This document shows positions 1 to 7,906 of a stretch of 39,429 bases of DNA, piece by piece. Under the pieces are notes generated by a model. It worked only from the letters and a program-made list of their open reading frames with translations, had not been told where the DNA came from and searched no databases. The stretch's first letter is position 1; each line of letters opens with the position of its first letter. The DNA lies in contig JBBCJT010000147.1 of the NCBI GenBank assembly GCA_037190665.1, positions 1 to 39,429 of the forward strand. Reading direction: 5' to 3'. A program made the position numbers and the translations under genes. The stretch comes from JBBCJT01 sp037190665. Lineage in GTDB: Bacteria; Pseudomonadota; Alphaproteobacteria; Acetobacterales; Acetobacteraceae.

Positions 1-599
1 GGCGTGTCGGCCCAGCCGAGATTGATGCCGTTCACCCGGATGCGCCGCGCGCGTAGCCCGTGCGCGGCGTTGCGGGTGAGCGTGGCGAGCGCGCCCTTGG
101 AGGCGGCGTAGGCGGTGAGGAACGGCTGCCCGCCATGGCTCGACATGGTGATGACGTTGACCACCGCGCCCGGCCGCCCGAGCGCCTCCAGCCGCCGCGC
201 GAACCCCTGCATGAGGATGAACGGCGCGCGCGCGTTCACCGCGAACAGCCGGTCCCACAGTCCGACGGACGTGTCCTCCAGCGTGCCGCGATCGGTCAGC
301 CCGGCCGCGTTCACCAGCCCGTCCACGGGGCCCAACGCCACCTCGGCCTGAGCGATCAGAGCTTCACAGGCGGCCGCATCGGCAAGGTCGGCAACGAGCG
401 CGACCGCTGGCCTGCCCGCCGCGCGCAGCGAGGCGGCGACGCGCTCGGTCCGAGCGGCATCGCGACCGACCACGCCGATACCCGCCGCGCCCGCCTCTGC
501 CGCACCGCGCGCGATTCCCTCGCCGATGCCTTGCGAGGCCCCGGTGACGAGTACGACACGGCCCGCGAGCGTGACCGGTGGCAGGGCGGACTGCGCCAT
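1..599 (-). CDS. SDR family oxidoreductase, 3' end outside window
   Basis: This is an NAD(P)-dependent short-chain dehydrogenase; the first 199 residues are present and the C-terminus runs off the left edge. The sequence shows the glycine-rich motif TGASQGIG at about residues 19-26, the NAAG motif near residue 95, and the active-site YAASK after a Ser-rich strand (ITMSSHG). The start ATG lies two bases after the iolG stop, so the two are co-transcribed. The context suggests it oxidises a sugar or cyclitol in inositol use, but SDR substrate cannot be read from sequence. The final residues seen (NGINLGWADTP) fit the substrate-loop region of classical SDRs. Confidence 0.9.
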   Translation of the reverse strand, partial: MAQSALPPVTLAGRVVLVTGASQGIGEGIARGAAEAGAAGIGVVGRDAARTERVAASLRAAGRPAVALVADLADAAACEALIAQAEVALGPVDGLVNAAGLTDRGTLEDTSVGLWDRLFAVNARAPFILMQGFARRLEALGRPGAVVNVITMSSHGGQPFLTAYAASKGALATLTRNAAHGLRARRIRVNGINLGWADT

Positions 600-601
600 T
601 G

Positions 602-1600
602 TCAGCCGATCTCGCTCACCCGCACCGGCCTGCCTTCCCGCTGCGACCGGAGCGCGGCCTCCGCCAGCACCAGCGCCTGGCGCCCGTCCGCCGCGCCGAC
701 GGGCATGGGCGTGCCATCCGTCACCGCGTCGATGAACGCATCCAGTTCGATCCGGTAAGCGTCGGCATAGCGCTCGAGGAAGAAGTGCAGCGGCTTGTCC
801 GCGCGCACGGAGTCGGCATCCGCGATCTCCACCGTCGTCGGCACGCGATTGCCCGCCATCAGCCGCCCGCCGCTGCCGAACACCTCCACGCGCTGGTCGT
901 AGCCGTAGGTTGCGCGGCGGCTGTTGTTGATGTGTGCCATCCGCCCGCTCGCCGTGCGCAGCAGCACCATGCAGGAATCGATGTCGCCCGCTTCCGCGAC
1001 CGCCGGATCGACCAGCGCCGCCCCGTAGGCGAAGACCTCCACCGGCTCCTCGCCCAGCATCCAGCGCGCCATGTCGAAATCGTGGATGGTCATGTCGCGG
1101 AACTGCCCGCCCGAGGCCTTCAGATAGGCCACTGGCGGCAGGCCGGGGTCGCGGCTGGTGACGATGACCTGCTCCACCTGACCGATGGCGCCCGCGGCGA
1201 CGCGCCGGTGCATTTCCGCGAAGTTCGGATCGAAGCGGCGGTTGAAGCCCACGATCATGGGCACGCCGGCCTTCACCACGGCGGCAATGGCGGTATCGAT
1301 GCGCGCGAGCGACAGGTCGATGGGCTTCTCGCAGAAGATCGCCTTGCCCGCCCCCGCCGCCGCGATGACCAGCTCGGCATGCGTGTCGGTGGCCGAGGCG
1401 ACGATCACCGCGCCGACCGCCGGATCGCGCAAAGCCTCCGCCACCGAGGAGACCCGCGCGCCGTGGCGGGATGCGATCCGGGCGGCAGCGGCGGCGTCCG
1501 GGTCCACGACATGACGCAGCGCGGCCCTGCCGTTCGCGGCCAGGTTCGCGGCGTGGATGGCGCCGATGCGGCCGGCGCCGAACTGGGCGAACGCGAGCAT
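602..1600 (-). CDS. iolG: Inositol 2-dehydrogenase, Gfo/Idh/MocA family
   Basis: This 332-residue protein matches myo-inositol 2-dehydrogenase, which oxidises myo-inositol to scyllo-inosose with NAD+, the first step of inositol catabolism. An N-terminal Rossmann fold starts with FGAGRIG at residues 7-13; the family motif EKP (CEKPIDL) lies near residue 96, followed by GFNRRFDPNF and the catalytic region HDFDMARW. The start at 1600 (MLAFAQFG) places the glycine motif at the usual distance; in-frame ATGs at 1630 and 1633 would add 10-11 residues. It is divergent from iolD and followed at once by an SDR gene. The iolG call rests on iolD and iolE next door as well as on sequence; another cyclitol dehydrogenase is possible. 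Confidence 0.88.
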   Translation of the reverse strand: MLAFAQFGAGRIGAIHAANLAANGRAALRHVVDPDAAAAARIASRHGARVSSVAEALRDPAVGAVIVASATDTHAELVIAAAGAGKAIFCEKPIDLSLARIDTAIAAVVKAGVPMIVGFNRRFDPNFAEMHRRVAAGAIGQVEQVIVTSRDPGLPPVAYLKASGGQFRDMTIHDFDMARWMLGEEPVEVFAYGAALVDPAVAEAGDIDSCMVLLRTASGRMAHINNSRRATYGYDQRVEVFGSGGRLMAGNRVPTTVEIADADSVRADKPLHFFLERYADAYRIELDAFIDAVTDGTPMPVGAADGRQALVLAEAALRSQREGRPVRVSEIG

Positions 1601-1679
1601 GGCGGCGGGCGGCCTCGCTTGTGGCGCCATCATCAATCCGCAACACTTGGCACTCGTCAACTTGGGGAGGATCGCTCCG

Positions 1680-3512
1680 ATGGCCGGCATCAGGCTGACT
1701 GCCGCCGAGGCCCTGGTGCGCTTCCTCGCCGCGCAGCAGACGCGGATCGACGGGCAGGTCCTGCCGCTGTTCGGCGGCGTGTTCGCGATCTTCGGCCATG
1801 GCAACGTGGCTGGACTCGGCCCCGCGCTGCATGCCGAACGCGACCGCCTGCCGGTGCTGCGCGCGCACAACGAACAGGCGATGGCGCATGCCGCGATCGC
1901 CTATGCCAAGACGTGGGCGCGGCGGCGGATGATGGCCTGCACCACCTCCATCGGGCCGGGTGCGACCAACATGGTGACGGCGGCGGCCGTGGCGCACGTG
2001 AACCGGCTGCCGGTGCTGCTGCTGCCCGGCGACGTGTTCGCCTCCCGCCGCCCCGACCCGGTGCTCCAGCAGATCGAGGCCTTCGGCGACCCCACCATCT
2101 CCGCGAATGACTGCTTCCGCCCGGTGTCGCGCTACTTCGACCGCATCACCCGCGCCGAGCAGTTGCTGACCAGCCTCCCCGCCGCGCTGCGCGTGCTGAC
2201 CGATCCAGCCGAATGCGGCCCCGTCACGCTCGCGCTGCCGCAGGATGTGCAGGCCGAGAGCATCGACTGGCCCGAGAGCTTCTTCGAGCCACGCATACAC
2301 GTGCCCCGGGCCATCGGCCCCGACCCGGCCGAGGTCGATACCGCCGCCGCGCTGCTTCGTGGCGCGAGCCGGCCGGTGGTGATCGCGGGTGGCGGGGTGA
2401 AGTACGCCGGAGCGGAAGAAGCACTCGCCCGCTTCGCCACCACGCACGGACTGCCGGTGATGGAGACGCAGGCCGGCAAGGGAAGCCTCGCCTGGGACGA
2501 TGCGCGCAATAGCGGCGCAGTCGGCGTGACCGGCGCGGAGTCGGCCAATGCTCTGGCGAGCCGTGCGGACGTCGTGCTGGCGGTCGGCACGCGACTCGCC
2601 GACTTCACCACCGGCTCGCGCGCACTGTTCGCAGGCGCGCGGCTCATCGGCCTGAACGTCACCGCCTTCGATGCGGCGAAGCATGCCGCGCAGCCGCTCG
2701 TCGCCGATGCCGGTCGCGGCCTCGATGCGCTGACGGCGGTTCTGGAGGGTTGGACCGCACCGCTGGCCTGGACGCGCCATGCCGCGCGGCTGACGGCGCG
2801 CTGGCACGACACGGTGACGCGCGCCACCGCACCGCCGGCGCGCGGCAATGCCTTGCCCACGGACGCGCAGGTGCTCGGCGCGGTCAATCGCGCCCTGCCC
2901 GCCCGCGGCATCGTCGTCTGCGCGGCGGGGGGCCTGCCGGGCGAGCTGCACCGGCTGTGGCGCGCGACAGACGCGGCTTCCTACCATCTCGAATACGGCT
3001 ACTCGTGCATGGGCTACGAGATCGCGGGCGGGCTCGGCGCGAAGCTCGCCGCACCGGACCGCGAGGTGGTCGTGCTGGTCGGCGACGGCAGCTACCTGAT
3101 GATGAACAGCGAGATCGCGACTTCCGTCGCGCTGGGGGCGAAGCTGACGATCGTGCTGCTCGACAACCGCGGCTTCGGCTGCATCAGCCGGTTGCAGCAG
3201 GCGACCGGTGGGGCTGCGTTCAACAACCTGCTCGACGACGCCACGCCACGGATCGACTTCGCCGCCCATGCACGCAGCCTCGGTGCGGAGGCGCGGCATC
3301 TGGACGGCATCGCAGCACTGGAGGCCGCGATGCCCGATGCGCTCGCCGCCGCACGAACCACCGTGCTGGTGATCGAGACCGATCCGGCACGCGGCACCGA
3401 GGCCGGTGGCGCGTGGTGGGACGTGCCGGTCACGGATACACCGCGCGACCGGGCGCAGCGCCGCGCACGGAGCGCGTGGGAAAGCGGTCGCAAACGGCAG
3501 GGAGCGGGCTGA
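1680..3512 (+). CDS. iolD: 3D-(3,5/4)-trihydroxycyclohexane-1,2-dione hydrolase
   Basis: IolD is a thiamine-diphosphate enzyme that opens the ring of the dione made from inosose by IolE, giving 5-deoxy-glucuronate. The 610 residues show the three-domain ThDP fold: an N-terminal domain with the cofactor-activating Glu in HNEQAMAH, a central domain (VVIAGGGVKYAGAEEAL), and a C-terminal ThDP/Mg motif beginning GDGSYLMMNSEI and ending near DNRGFG. Length fits the family. The ATG at 1680 follows a strong ribosome site (GGGGAGG at 1664-1670); in-frame codons further left overlap the iolG start region. iolE begins two bases after the stop. Confidence 0.95.
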   Translation: MAGIRLTAAEALVRFLAAQQTRIDGQVLPLFGGVFAIFGHGNVAGLGPALHAERDRLPVLRAHNEQAMAHAAIAYAKTWARRRMMACTTSIGPGATNMVTAAAVAHVNRLPVLLLPGDVFASRRPDPVLQQIEAFGDPTISANDCFRPVSRYFDRITRAEQLLTSLPAALRVLTDPAECGPVTLALPQDVQAESIDWPESFFEPRIHVPRAIGPDPAEVDTAAALLRGASRPVVIAGGGVKYAGAEEALARFATTHGLPVMETQAGKGSLAWDDARNSGAVGVTGAESANALASRADVVLAVGTRLADFTTGSRALFAGARLIGLNVTAFDAAKHAAQPLVADAGRGLDALTAVLEGWTAPLAWTRHAARLTARWHDTVTRATAPPARGNALPTDAQVLGAVNRALPARGIVVCAAGGLPGELHRLWRATDAASYHLEYGYSCMGYEIAGGLGAKLAAPDREVVVLVGDGSYLMMNSEIATSVALGAKLTIVLLDNRGFGCISRLQQATGGAAFNNLLDDATPRIDFAAHARSLGAEARHLDGIAALEAAMPDALAAARTTVLVIETDPARGTEAGGAWWDVPVTDTPRDRAQRRARSAWESGRKRQGAG

Positions 3513-3514
3513 AC

Positions 3515-4408
3515 ATGACGCCGCGCCTCGCCATCAATCCGCTGACCTGGACCAATGACGACTTGCCCGAGCTGGGCGCGGAAATCCCGCTCGACCAGTG
3601 CCTGCGGGAGGCGCGGCTGGCCGGGTTCGCGGGGGTGGAACTCGGCAACAAGTTCCCGCGCGACGCCGCCACGCTGTCACCGCTTCTCTCCGCGCACGAT
3701 CTGTCGCTCGCCTCCGGCTGGTACGGCTCGCGGCTGCTGGAGCGCGACGTGGATGTGGAGATGCGCGAGGCGGAGCCGCATATCGCGCTGCTGCACGCCA
3801 TGGGCTGCACGGCGATGGTGCATGCCGAGGTGACCGGCAGCGTGCACGGACAGCGCGGCGTCCCGCTGAGCCGGCGGCCCGTTCTGGACGATGCCGCATG
3901 GGGCGTCCTCGCGCCACGACTGGCCGAGATGGGCCGGCGGCTGGCCGCGCGCGGCCTCGCGCTGGCCTATCACCATCACATGGGCACGGTGATCGAGACC
4001 GGGGCGGAGATCGACCGGCTGATGGCTATGACGGGGCCGGAGGTCGGGCTGCTGCTCGATGCCGGCCACCTGACCTTCGCCGGCGGCGATCCGGCAGCAA
4101 CCGTGCGCCGCCATGTCGCACGCATCGTCCATGTGCACTGCAAGGATGTGCGGCGGGAGGTGATGGAGTCGGCGAAGGCGCGCGACCTGTCCTTCCTCGA
4201 TGCGGTGCTGGAAGGCGTGTTCACCGTCCCGGGCGACGGCAGCGTGGATTGGGAGGCGGTGCTGCGTCCGGTCGCGGCGGCTAGCTACGCCGGCTGGCTG
4301 GTGGTGGAGGCGGAGCAGGATCCGGCGAAGGCGCACCCCCTCACCTACGCGCGCAAGGGGCACGACACGCTCGCCGCGCTCGTGCCCCGCCTGTGGATGG
4401 GCGCCTAG
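3515..4408 (+). CDS. iolE: Myo-inosose-2 dehydratase
   Basis: IolE removes water from scyllo-inosose, giving the dione used by IolD. The 297-residue protein is an AP-endonuclease-2-type TIM barrel: the N-terminus AINPLTWTNDDLPELG and GFAGVELGNKFP are typical of IolE, and metal-binding acidic and His positions appear in YHHHMGT, LLLDAGHL, VHVHCKDV and the terminal VVEAEQDPAK. It follows iolD with a two-base gap, so the two are probably translated together. Its stop (TAG, 4406-4408) interlocks with the stop of the ABC ATPase gene on the other strand in a four-base CTAG. Confidence 0.93.
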   Translation: MTPRLAINPLTWTNDDLPELGAEIPLDQCLREARLAGFAGVELGNKFPRDAATLSPLLSAHDLSLASGWYGSRLLERDVDVEMREAEPHIALLHAMGCTAMVHAEVTGSVHGQRGVPLSRRPVLDDAAWGVLAPRLAEMGRRLAARGLALAYHHHMGTVIETGAEIDRLMAMTGPEVGLLLDAGHLTFAGGDPAATVRRHVARIVHVHCKDVRREVMESAKARDLSFLDAVLEGVFTVPGDGSVDWEAVLRPVAAASYAGWLVVEAEQDPAKAHPLTYARKGHDTLAALVPRLWMGA

Positions 4409-5190
4409 GCGACGCCCAGCCGATCCAGGATGCGCTTGCGCAGCGCCACGAACTCCGGCGCGTCGCGGTGGCGCGGATAGTCGAGCGATACGTCCAGTGT
4501 CTCGACCACGCGCGCCGGCCGCGGGCTGAACACCACAACGCGCGTGGCGAGCATCAGCGCTTCCTCCACGTCGTGCGTGACCAGCAGCACCGTCGCCTGC
4601 GACCGCCGCCACAGGGCGAGCAGCTCGCTCTGCATGGCCAGCCGCGTCAGCGAGTCGAGCTTGCCCAGCGGCTCATCGAGGATCAGCAGGCGCGGATCGT
4701 TGACGAGCGCGCGGGCCAGGGCGGCACGCTGCGCCATGCCGCCCGAGAGCTGGTGCGGATAGGCGTTCGCGAAGCCGTCGAGGCCGACGAGCTTCAACGC
4801 CTCGTCCACCCGCCCGCGCTGGGTCTTCAGCAGCCCGCGCGCCTCCAGCCCCAGCGAGGCGTTGCGCCACACGGTGCGCCACGGGAACAGCGTGGGGTCC
4901 TGGAACACCACGACGCGCGAGGGATCGGGGCCGACGATCTCCTCGTCGTCGGCGTGCAGCGTGCCGCGGTCGGGCGGTTCCAGCCCGGCGACGAGGCGCA
5001 GCAGCGTGGACTTGCCGCAGCCGGAGGGGCCGAGCAGCGCGACGAAGTCTCCCGGCTCGACCCTCAGGCTGACCCGCTCCAGCACTGGCAGCGGCCGGCC
5101 CTCGAACGTGTAGCCGTGGCTGACATCGGCGACATCCAGCGAGGCCCCGGCCGCGGCGGCCGGGCGTTCCAGCGTGGCCGCGCTCACCAT
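4405..5190 (-). CDS. ABC importer ATPase, nitrate/sulfonate/taurine type
   Basis: This is the 261-residue nucleotide-binding subunit of a SsuB/TauB/NrtD-type importer, acting on the cytoplasmic face of the inner membrane. It has Walker A GPSGCGKST, a Q-loop in VVFQDPTLFPW, the signature LSGGMAQRAALARAL, Walker B LLILDEPLGKLDS and the switch His in VTHDVEEAL. The ATG at 5190 overlaps the permease stop by seven bases (ATGGTGA), indicating translational coupling. Family membership does not settle substrate; the Cys leader and cysK upstream suggest an organosulfur compound such as a sulfonate (inference). Confidence 0.93.
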   Translation of the reverse strand: MVSAATLERPAAAAGASLDVADVSHGYTFEGRPLPVLERVSLRVEPGDFVALLGPSGCGKSTLLRLVAGLEPPDRGTLHADDEEIVGPDPSRVVVFQDPTLFPWRTVWRNASLGLEARGLLKTQRGRVDEALKLVGLDGFANAYPHQLSGGMAQRAALARALVNDPRLLILDEPLGKLDSLTRLAMQSELLALWRRSQATVLLVTHDVEEALMLATRVVVFSPRPARVVETLDVSLDYPRHRDAPEFVALRKRILDRLGVA

Positions 5191-6215
5191 TTCACCAACC
5201 CCTTCTGCCAGGCGAGCAACCGGTCGCGGACGTTGAAGAGCAGCGTGATGAGGCCGGAGCAGGCCACCGCCATCACCACCAGCGCCGCGTAGACGTTGGC
5301 ATAGGCTGCCCAGCCCTGCGCCCATTGCAGGTACCAGCCGAGCCCCGCCTTCACGCCCATCATCTCGGCCACGACGAGTACCGAGAAGGACGCGCCGAGC
5401 CCCATGAACAGCCCCACGAACACGTAGGGAAGCGCCGCCGGGACAGCGACGCGCAGCACCAGGAAGCGCGCATTCGCGCCCAGCGTGCGCGCCACGTCGT
5501 AGTAGGCGCTGTTGACGGCCGCCACGCCCGACCAGGTCAGGATCGTGACCGGAAACGCGGTCGCGAGCGCCACGAGGAACACGCTGGCGCTGAAGCTCGT
5601 CGGGAAGGCGAAGAAGGCGATGGGCAGCCAGGCGGTGGCCGGCAGCGGGCCGATCAGCCGCAATGCCGGATGCACCCAGTAGCCGGCCGCGCGGGACCAG
5701 CCGATGGACACGCCGGTGAGGAAGCCCGTGAACGCACCGATCGCGTAGCCGCTCGCGAGCAGGATGAAGGAGTGCAGCACGCTTTCGCCGAGCCGTGCCC
5801 AGTCGTCGGTGTAGACCTCCACCAGCGCCTGCGGCGAGACGAAGAACGGCCGCGGCAGGAGCGACAGCTTCGCTGTGATCACCTGCCAGACCAGAAGCAG
5901 CACCGGCAGCACCACGAACCACGGGCCGTGATACCGCAGCCGCTGCGCCGGGGCCGACCAGATACGCTCGCCCGCCGCCGCCACCAGCAGCACCGTGCCG
6001 ATGCCGGCGAGCAGCAGGGCGAGCAGCCCGGTGCGCGTCAGATCCAGTTCGGGATCGTCCGGCCATGCGACGGTGACGGCTGCCGCCACAAGCCATGCGA
6101 GACCGGCCACGAGGCCAGTCGTCCAGAGCGGAGGAGACGCCGCAGGCGCCTCGATCTGCGGCAGGCCGGCGGCGTTCTCGACAGACGCCGTGCCCGCAAA
6201 CCCGTCCCCCGCCAT
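5184..6215 (-). CDS. ABC importer permease, SsuC/TauC-like
   Basis: A 343-residue inner-membrane permease of the BPD_transp_1 family. The sequence shows two hydrophobic segments near residues 32-50 and 60-80 before the conserved core, which begins around FVVLPVLLLVWQVIT; the core carries the cytoplasmic EAA-like loop (ARTLGANARFLVLRVAVPAA) that docks on the ATPase. Typical SsuC proteins are about 260 residues, so the N-terminal segment of roughly 85 residues with extra helices is an addition. The start overlaps the binding-protein stop by one base (TGATG) and the end overlaps the ATPase start. Confidence 0.92.
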   Translation of the reverse strand: MAGDGFAGTASVENAAGLPQIEAPAASPPLWTTGLVAGLAWLVAAAVTVAWPDDPELDLTRTGLLALLLAGIGTVLLVAAAGERIWSAPAQRLRYHGPWFVVLPVLLLVWQVITAKLSLLPRPFFVSPQALVEVYTDDWARLGESVLHSFILLASGYAIGAFTGFLTGVSIGWSRAAGYWVHPALRLIGPLPATAWLPIAFFAFPTSFSASVFLVALATAFPVTILTWSGVAAVNSAYYDVARTLGANARFLVLRVAVPAALPYVFVGLFMGLGASFSVLVVAEMMGVKAGLGWYLQWAQGWAAYANVYAALVVMAVACSGLITLLFNVRDRLLAWQKGLVKW

Positions 6216-7327
6216 CAGCTCAGCACGTCCGTGACGACGCGCTGCGCGTAGCGCGCGGGATCGGTGCCGGGGCGGAAGACGCCGATCGTCTTCAGCTCCT
6301 CGGCATACAGCTTGATCTGGTTCTGGAATGCCGCCTGCACCGGCTGGTTGTGGTGCGTATGGCTGCGCAGCATGTCCGCAAGCACCGCGTTGCTCGCGCG
6401 GTTGGGGGCGTTGGGCGAGAAGATCGCCGAGGCTTCCTCCACATTGTGGTAGCCCCACATGCCGGCTTCGAGCAGCGAGCGCGCCAGCGCGGTCGCGACC
6501 GGCCGTTCGTCGCGCACGAGGCTGCCGCGGATACCCAGCACGCAGCACGCGCGATCCGCATAGGTGTCGGACAGGTTGGTGTGGACCTCAACGAGGTTGT
6601 CGCGGTCGCGGATCAGGTAACCCAGCGGATCGGTGAAGCCCGCACCGTCCGCCTCGCCGCGCTTCACCGCCTCGGCCAGCAGGTCGGCGGGGAACTGGCG
6701 CCAAGTGACCTCCTTGGCCGGGTCGATGCCGATCTGGCCCAGCGCGATCGAGAAGAAGTTCTTCTCCGCACCCGCGAGGTCACCGACGGCGATGCGCTTG
6801 CCGCGGAAATCCGCGAGCGTGCGCAGGCCGGTCTGCTCCGATGTCAACAACCGCAGGCAGCCGCCATGGATGCCGGCCACCAGCCTCACGTCGAAACCCT
6901 GTTCCAGCGGCTTCAGCCACCGCAGCGCCATGCCCAGGCCGGCATCGGCCTTGCCCGTCGCGATCGCCTCCAGCAGCGCATCGGTGGAACCGCCGAAGTT
7001 GATCAGCTCCACTTCCAGCCCGTGCTTGGCGAAGAAACCCTTCTGCTGCGCGATCGGCACCGCGATCGTGCAGATGGAGTTGGCGTTCCAGGTCAGCCGG
7101 ATCTTGCGCAGCGCCCCGTCCGCCGCGGCGCCCGGGGCCGCCACGCGGCAGATGTCGGACGGATCGAACAGGTCGATGCCGGCCGGTCCGGGTACACGGC
7201 TTGCGGCAATGGCGCGTTCGGTGGCGAGGCCGAGCGGCGCGACGGCCGCGACATAGCCCAGCCCGTAGAGCGTGGCGCGGCGGGAGAAGAACCGGCGTCC
7301 GGCGCTGCTCATGTCTTTCCGATCCAT
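6215..7327 (-). CDS. ABC importer substrate-binding protein, NMT1/SsuA-like
   Basis: A 370-residue periplasmic binding protein of the nitrate/sulfonate/taurine superfamily. The N-terminus has arginine pairs followed by a hydrophobic stretch (GRRFFSRRATLYGLG), suggesting a Tat-like export signal. The mature part shows family features: IAQQKGFFAKHGLEVELINFGG, then GKADAGLGMA, then LADFRGKRIAVGD. A second ATG at 7312 (MSSAGRR) would give a more usual signal length; the longer start is listed but not proven. The gene lies 96 bases after the 73-residue gene and overlaps the permease. The ligand is probably an organosulfur compound, from context only. Confidence 0.9.
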   Translation of the reverse strand: MDRKDMSSAGRRFFSRRATLYGLGYVAAVAPLGLATERAIAASRVPGPAGIDLFDPSDICRVAAPGAAADGALRKIRLTWNANSICTIAVPIAQQKGFFAKHGLEVELINFGGSTDALLEAIATGKADAGLGMALRWLKPLEQGFDVRLVAGIHGGCLRLLTSEQTGLRTLADFRGKRIAVGDLAGAEKNFFSIALGQIGIDPAKEVTWRQFPADLLAEAVKRGEADGAGFTDPLGYLIRDRDNLVEVHTNLSDTYADRACCVLGIRGSLVRDERPVATALARSLLEAGMWGYHNVEEASAIFSPNAPNRASNAVLADMLRSHTHHNQPVQAAFQNQIKLYAEELKTIGVFRPGTDPARYAQRVVTDVLS

Positions 7328-7423
7328 GGTGGCGTATCTGCTCTTTTCACTGAATTCGATCGTTCATTCGTGCGATGGCGCGACGGGGCCGCGCCGCATG
7401 ATGCGGGCGGCCCCTTGCGGCCG

Positions 7424-7645
7424 TCAGATCGCGTGCGGGCGCGGCTCGGGGGCATTCAGCCGCGGGAGACCCACGCGCATCAGGCCACGCGCGACGCGGC
7501 GGATATCGGCCAGGCTCGGCCAGACGCTGCCGTTGAGGTCGTCCAGGCGGATATCCACGGCGATGAAGCGCAGGCGGCCGTCATGCTGCGGCACGGCCGC
7601 GCCAACGAAGGTGCCGTCGATCTCGACGACATGGGAACGGATCAT
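7424..7645 (-). CDS. Small conserved-type protein at head of ABC operon
   Basis: A 73-residue protein of unknown function. It begins MIRSHVVEIDGTFVGAAV, continues with an alternating polar/hydrophobic stretch (LRFIAVDIRLDDL) and ends with a probable amphipathic helix (SLADIRRVARGLMRVG). No signal peptide or cysteine is present. A ribosome site (AGGAG) sits just upstream of the ATG, at the edge of a perfect 7-bp hairpin. Codon use matches neighbouring genes. It is the first full-length gene downstream of the promoter and Cys-codon leader, so a regulatory or accessory role in sulfur-compound uptake is possible but not shown. Confidence 0.72.
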   Translation of the reverse strand: MIRSHVVEIDGTFVGAAVPQHDGRLRFIAVDIRLDDLNGSVWPSLADIRRVARGLMRVGLPRLNAPEPRPHAI

Positions 7646-7655
7646 CTTGTGCTCC

Positions 7656-7675
7656 TGCCGGCACGCGGGCCGGCA
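7656..7675 (-). promoter_or_regulatory. Hairpin beside ribosome site of 73-residue gene
   Basis: A perfect 7-bp inverted repeat (TGCCGGC, six-base loop, GCCGGCA) ends directly against the AGGAG ribosome site that serves the start at 7645. In the transcript it could act as a downstream partner of the leader-peptide hairpin or limit access to the ribosome site. Position and pairing are visible; function is inferred. Confidence 0.45.
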
Positions 7676-7687
7676 ACGAAGGCGACG

Positions 7688-7795
7688 CTATCGGGCGAAG
7701 GACGCGGGCCGCGCAGGCCCGGTACAGCGCATTCGACAACAGCGTCCGTGGAGCATCGGGCGCTTTAGCGTTTGGTCTCGCGGCGCAAGCTGCAT
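7688..7795 (-). CDS. Candidate cysteine-sensing leader peptide
   Basis: A 35-codon frame with its own ribosome site (GGAG, eight bases before the ATG at 7795). Its middle reads LHGRCCRMRC: three Cys codons within six, all TGT, which is unusual in DNA this GC-rich, where TGC would be expected. Three bases after the last Cys codon a 6-bp GC hairpin begins. It lies about 45 bases downstream of a near-consensus promoter and ends 42 bases before the next gene of an ABC operon that sits beside cysK. This is what a translational attenuator responding to Cys-tRNA would look like. An in-frame ATG at 7837 is too near the predicted transcript start to be favoured. Expression is not shown. Confidence 0.6.
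   Translation of the reverse strand: MQLAPRDQTLKRPMLHGRCCRMRCTGPARPASFAR
7705..7721 (-). promoter_or_regulatory. Candidate attenuator hairpin in Cys leader
   Basis: An inverted repeat with 6-bp arms (CGGGCC/GGCCCG) and a five-base loop starts three bases after the third Cys codon of the leader frame. A ribosome paused on the Cys codons would cover its 5' arm. No U-tract follows, so if it works it may act through Rho or ribosome access rather than as an intrinsic terminator. Confidence 0.45.
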
Positions 7796-7845
7796 CGTCA
7801 AATCTCCGCGGGCCGTGATGGCCACATGCCGCACCATGCGGCGCC

Positions 7846-7877
7846 GCGTAATTTACGCTTCAGCGCGTCGCTGTCAA
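7846..7877 (-). promoter_or_regulatory. Promoter with -10 inside a 13-bp palindrome
   Basis: Read leftward, a perfect -35 hexamer TTGACA (7877-7872) is followed 16-17 bases later by TAAATT/AAATTA as the -10 element. The -10 lies inside the palindrome GCGTAAATTACGC (7846-7858), a natural operator position. The site is in the gap after the cysK stop and would transcribe the leader peptide, the 73-residue gene and the ABC genes, starting near 7842. The bound regulator is unknown; the nearby Rrf2-family protein is one candidate. Confidence 0.6.
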
Positions 7878-7906
7878 TCTTATTATCCGTCTTTCAATCG
7901 TGATTA

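Noticed and set aside
578..2110. Long rightward open frame opposite iolG.
   Set aside because: It is antisense to iolG and runs into iolD in another frame; its Arg/His-rich translation has no family features.
7796..7837. Longer leader peptide starting at ATG 7837.
   Set aside because: It would start about five bases after the predicted transcript start and has no ribosome site; ATG 7795 has GGAG at good spacing.
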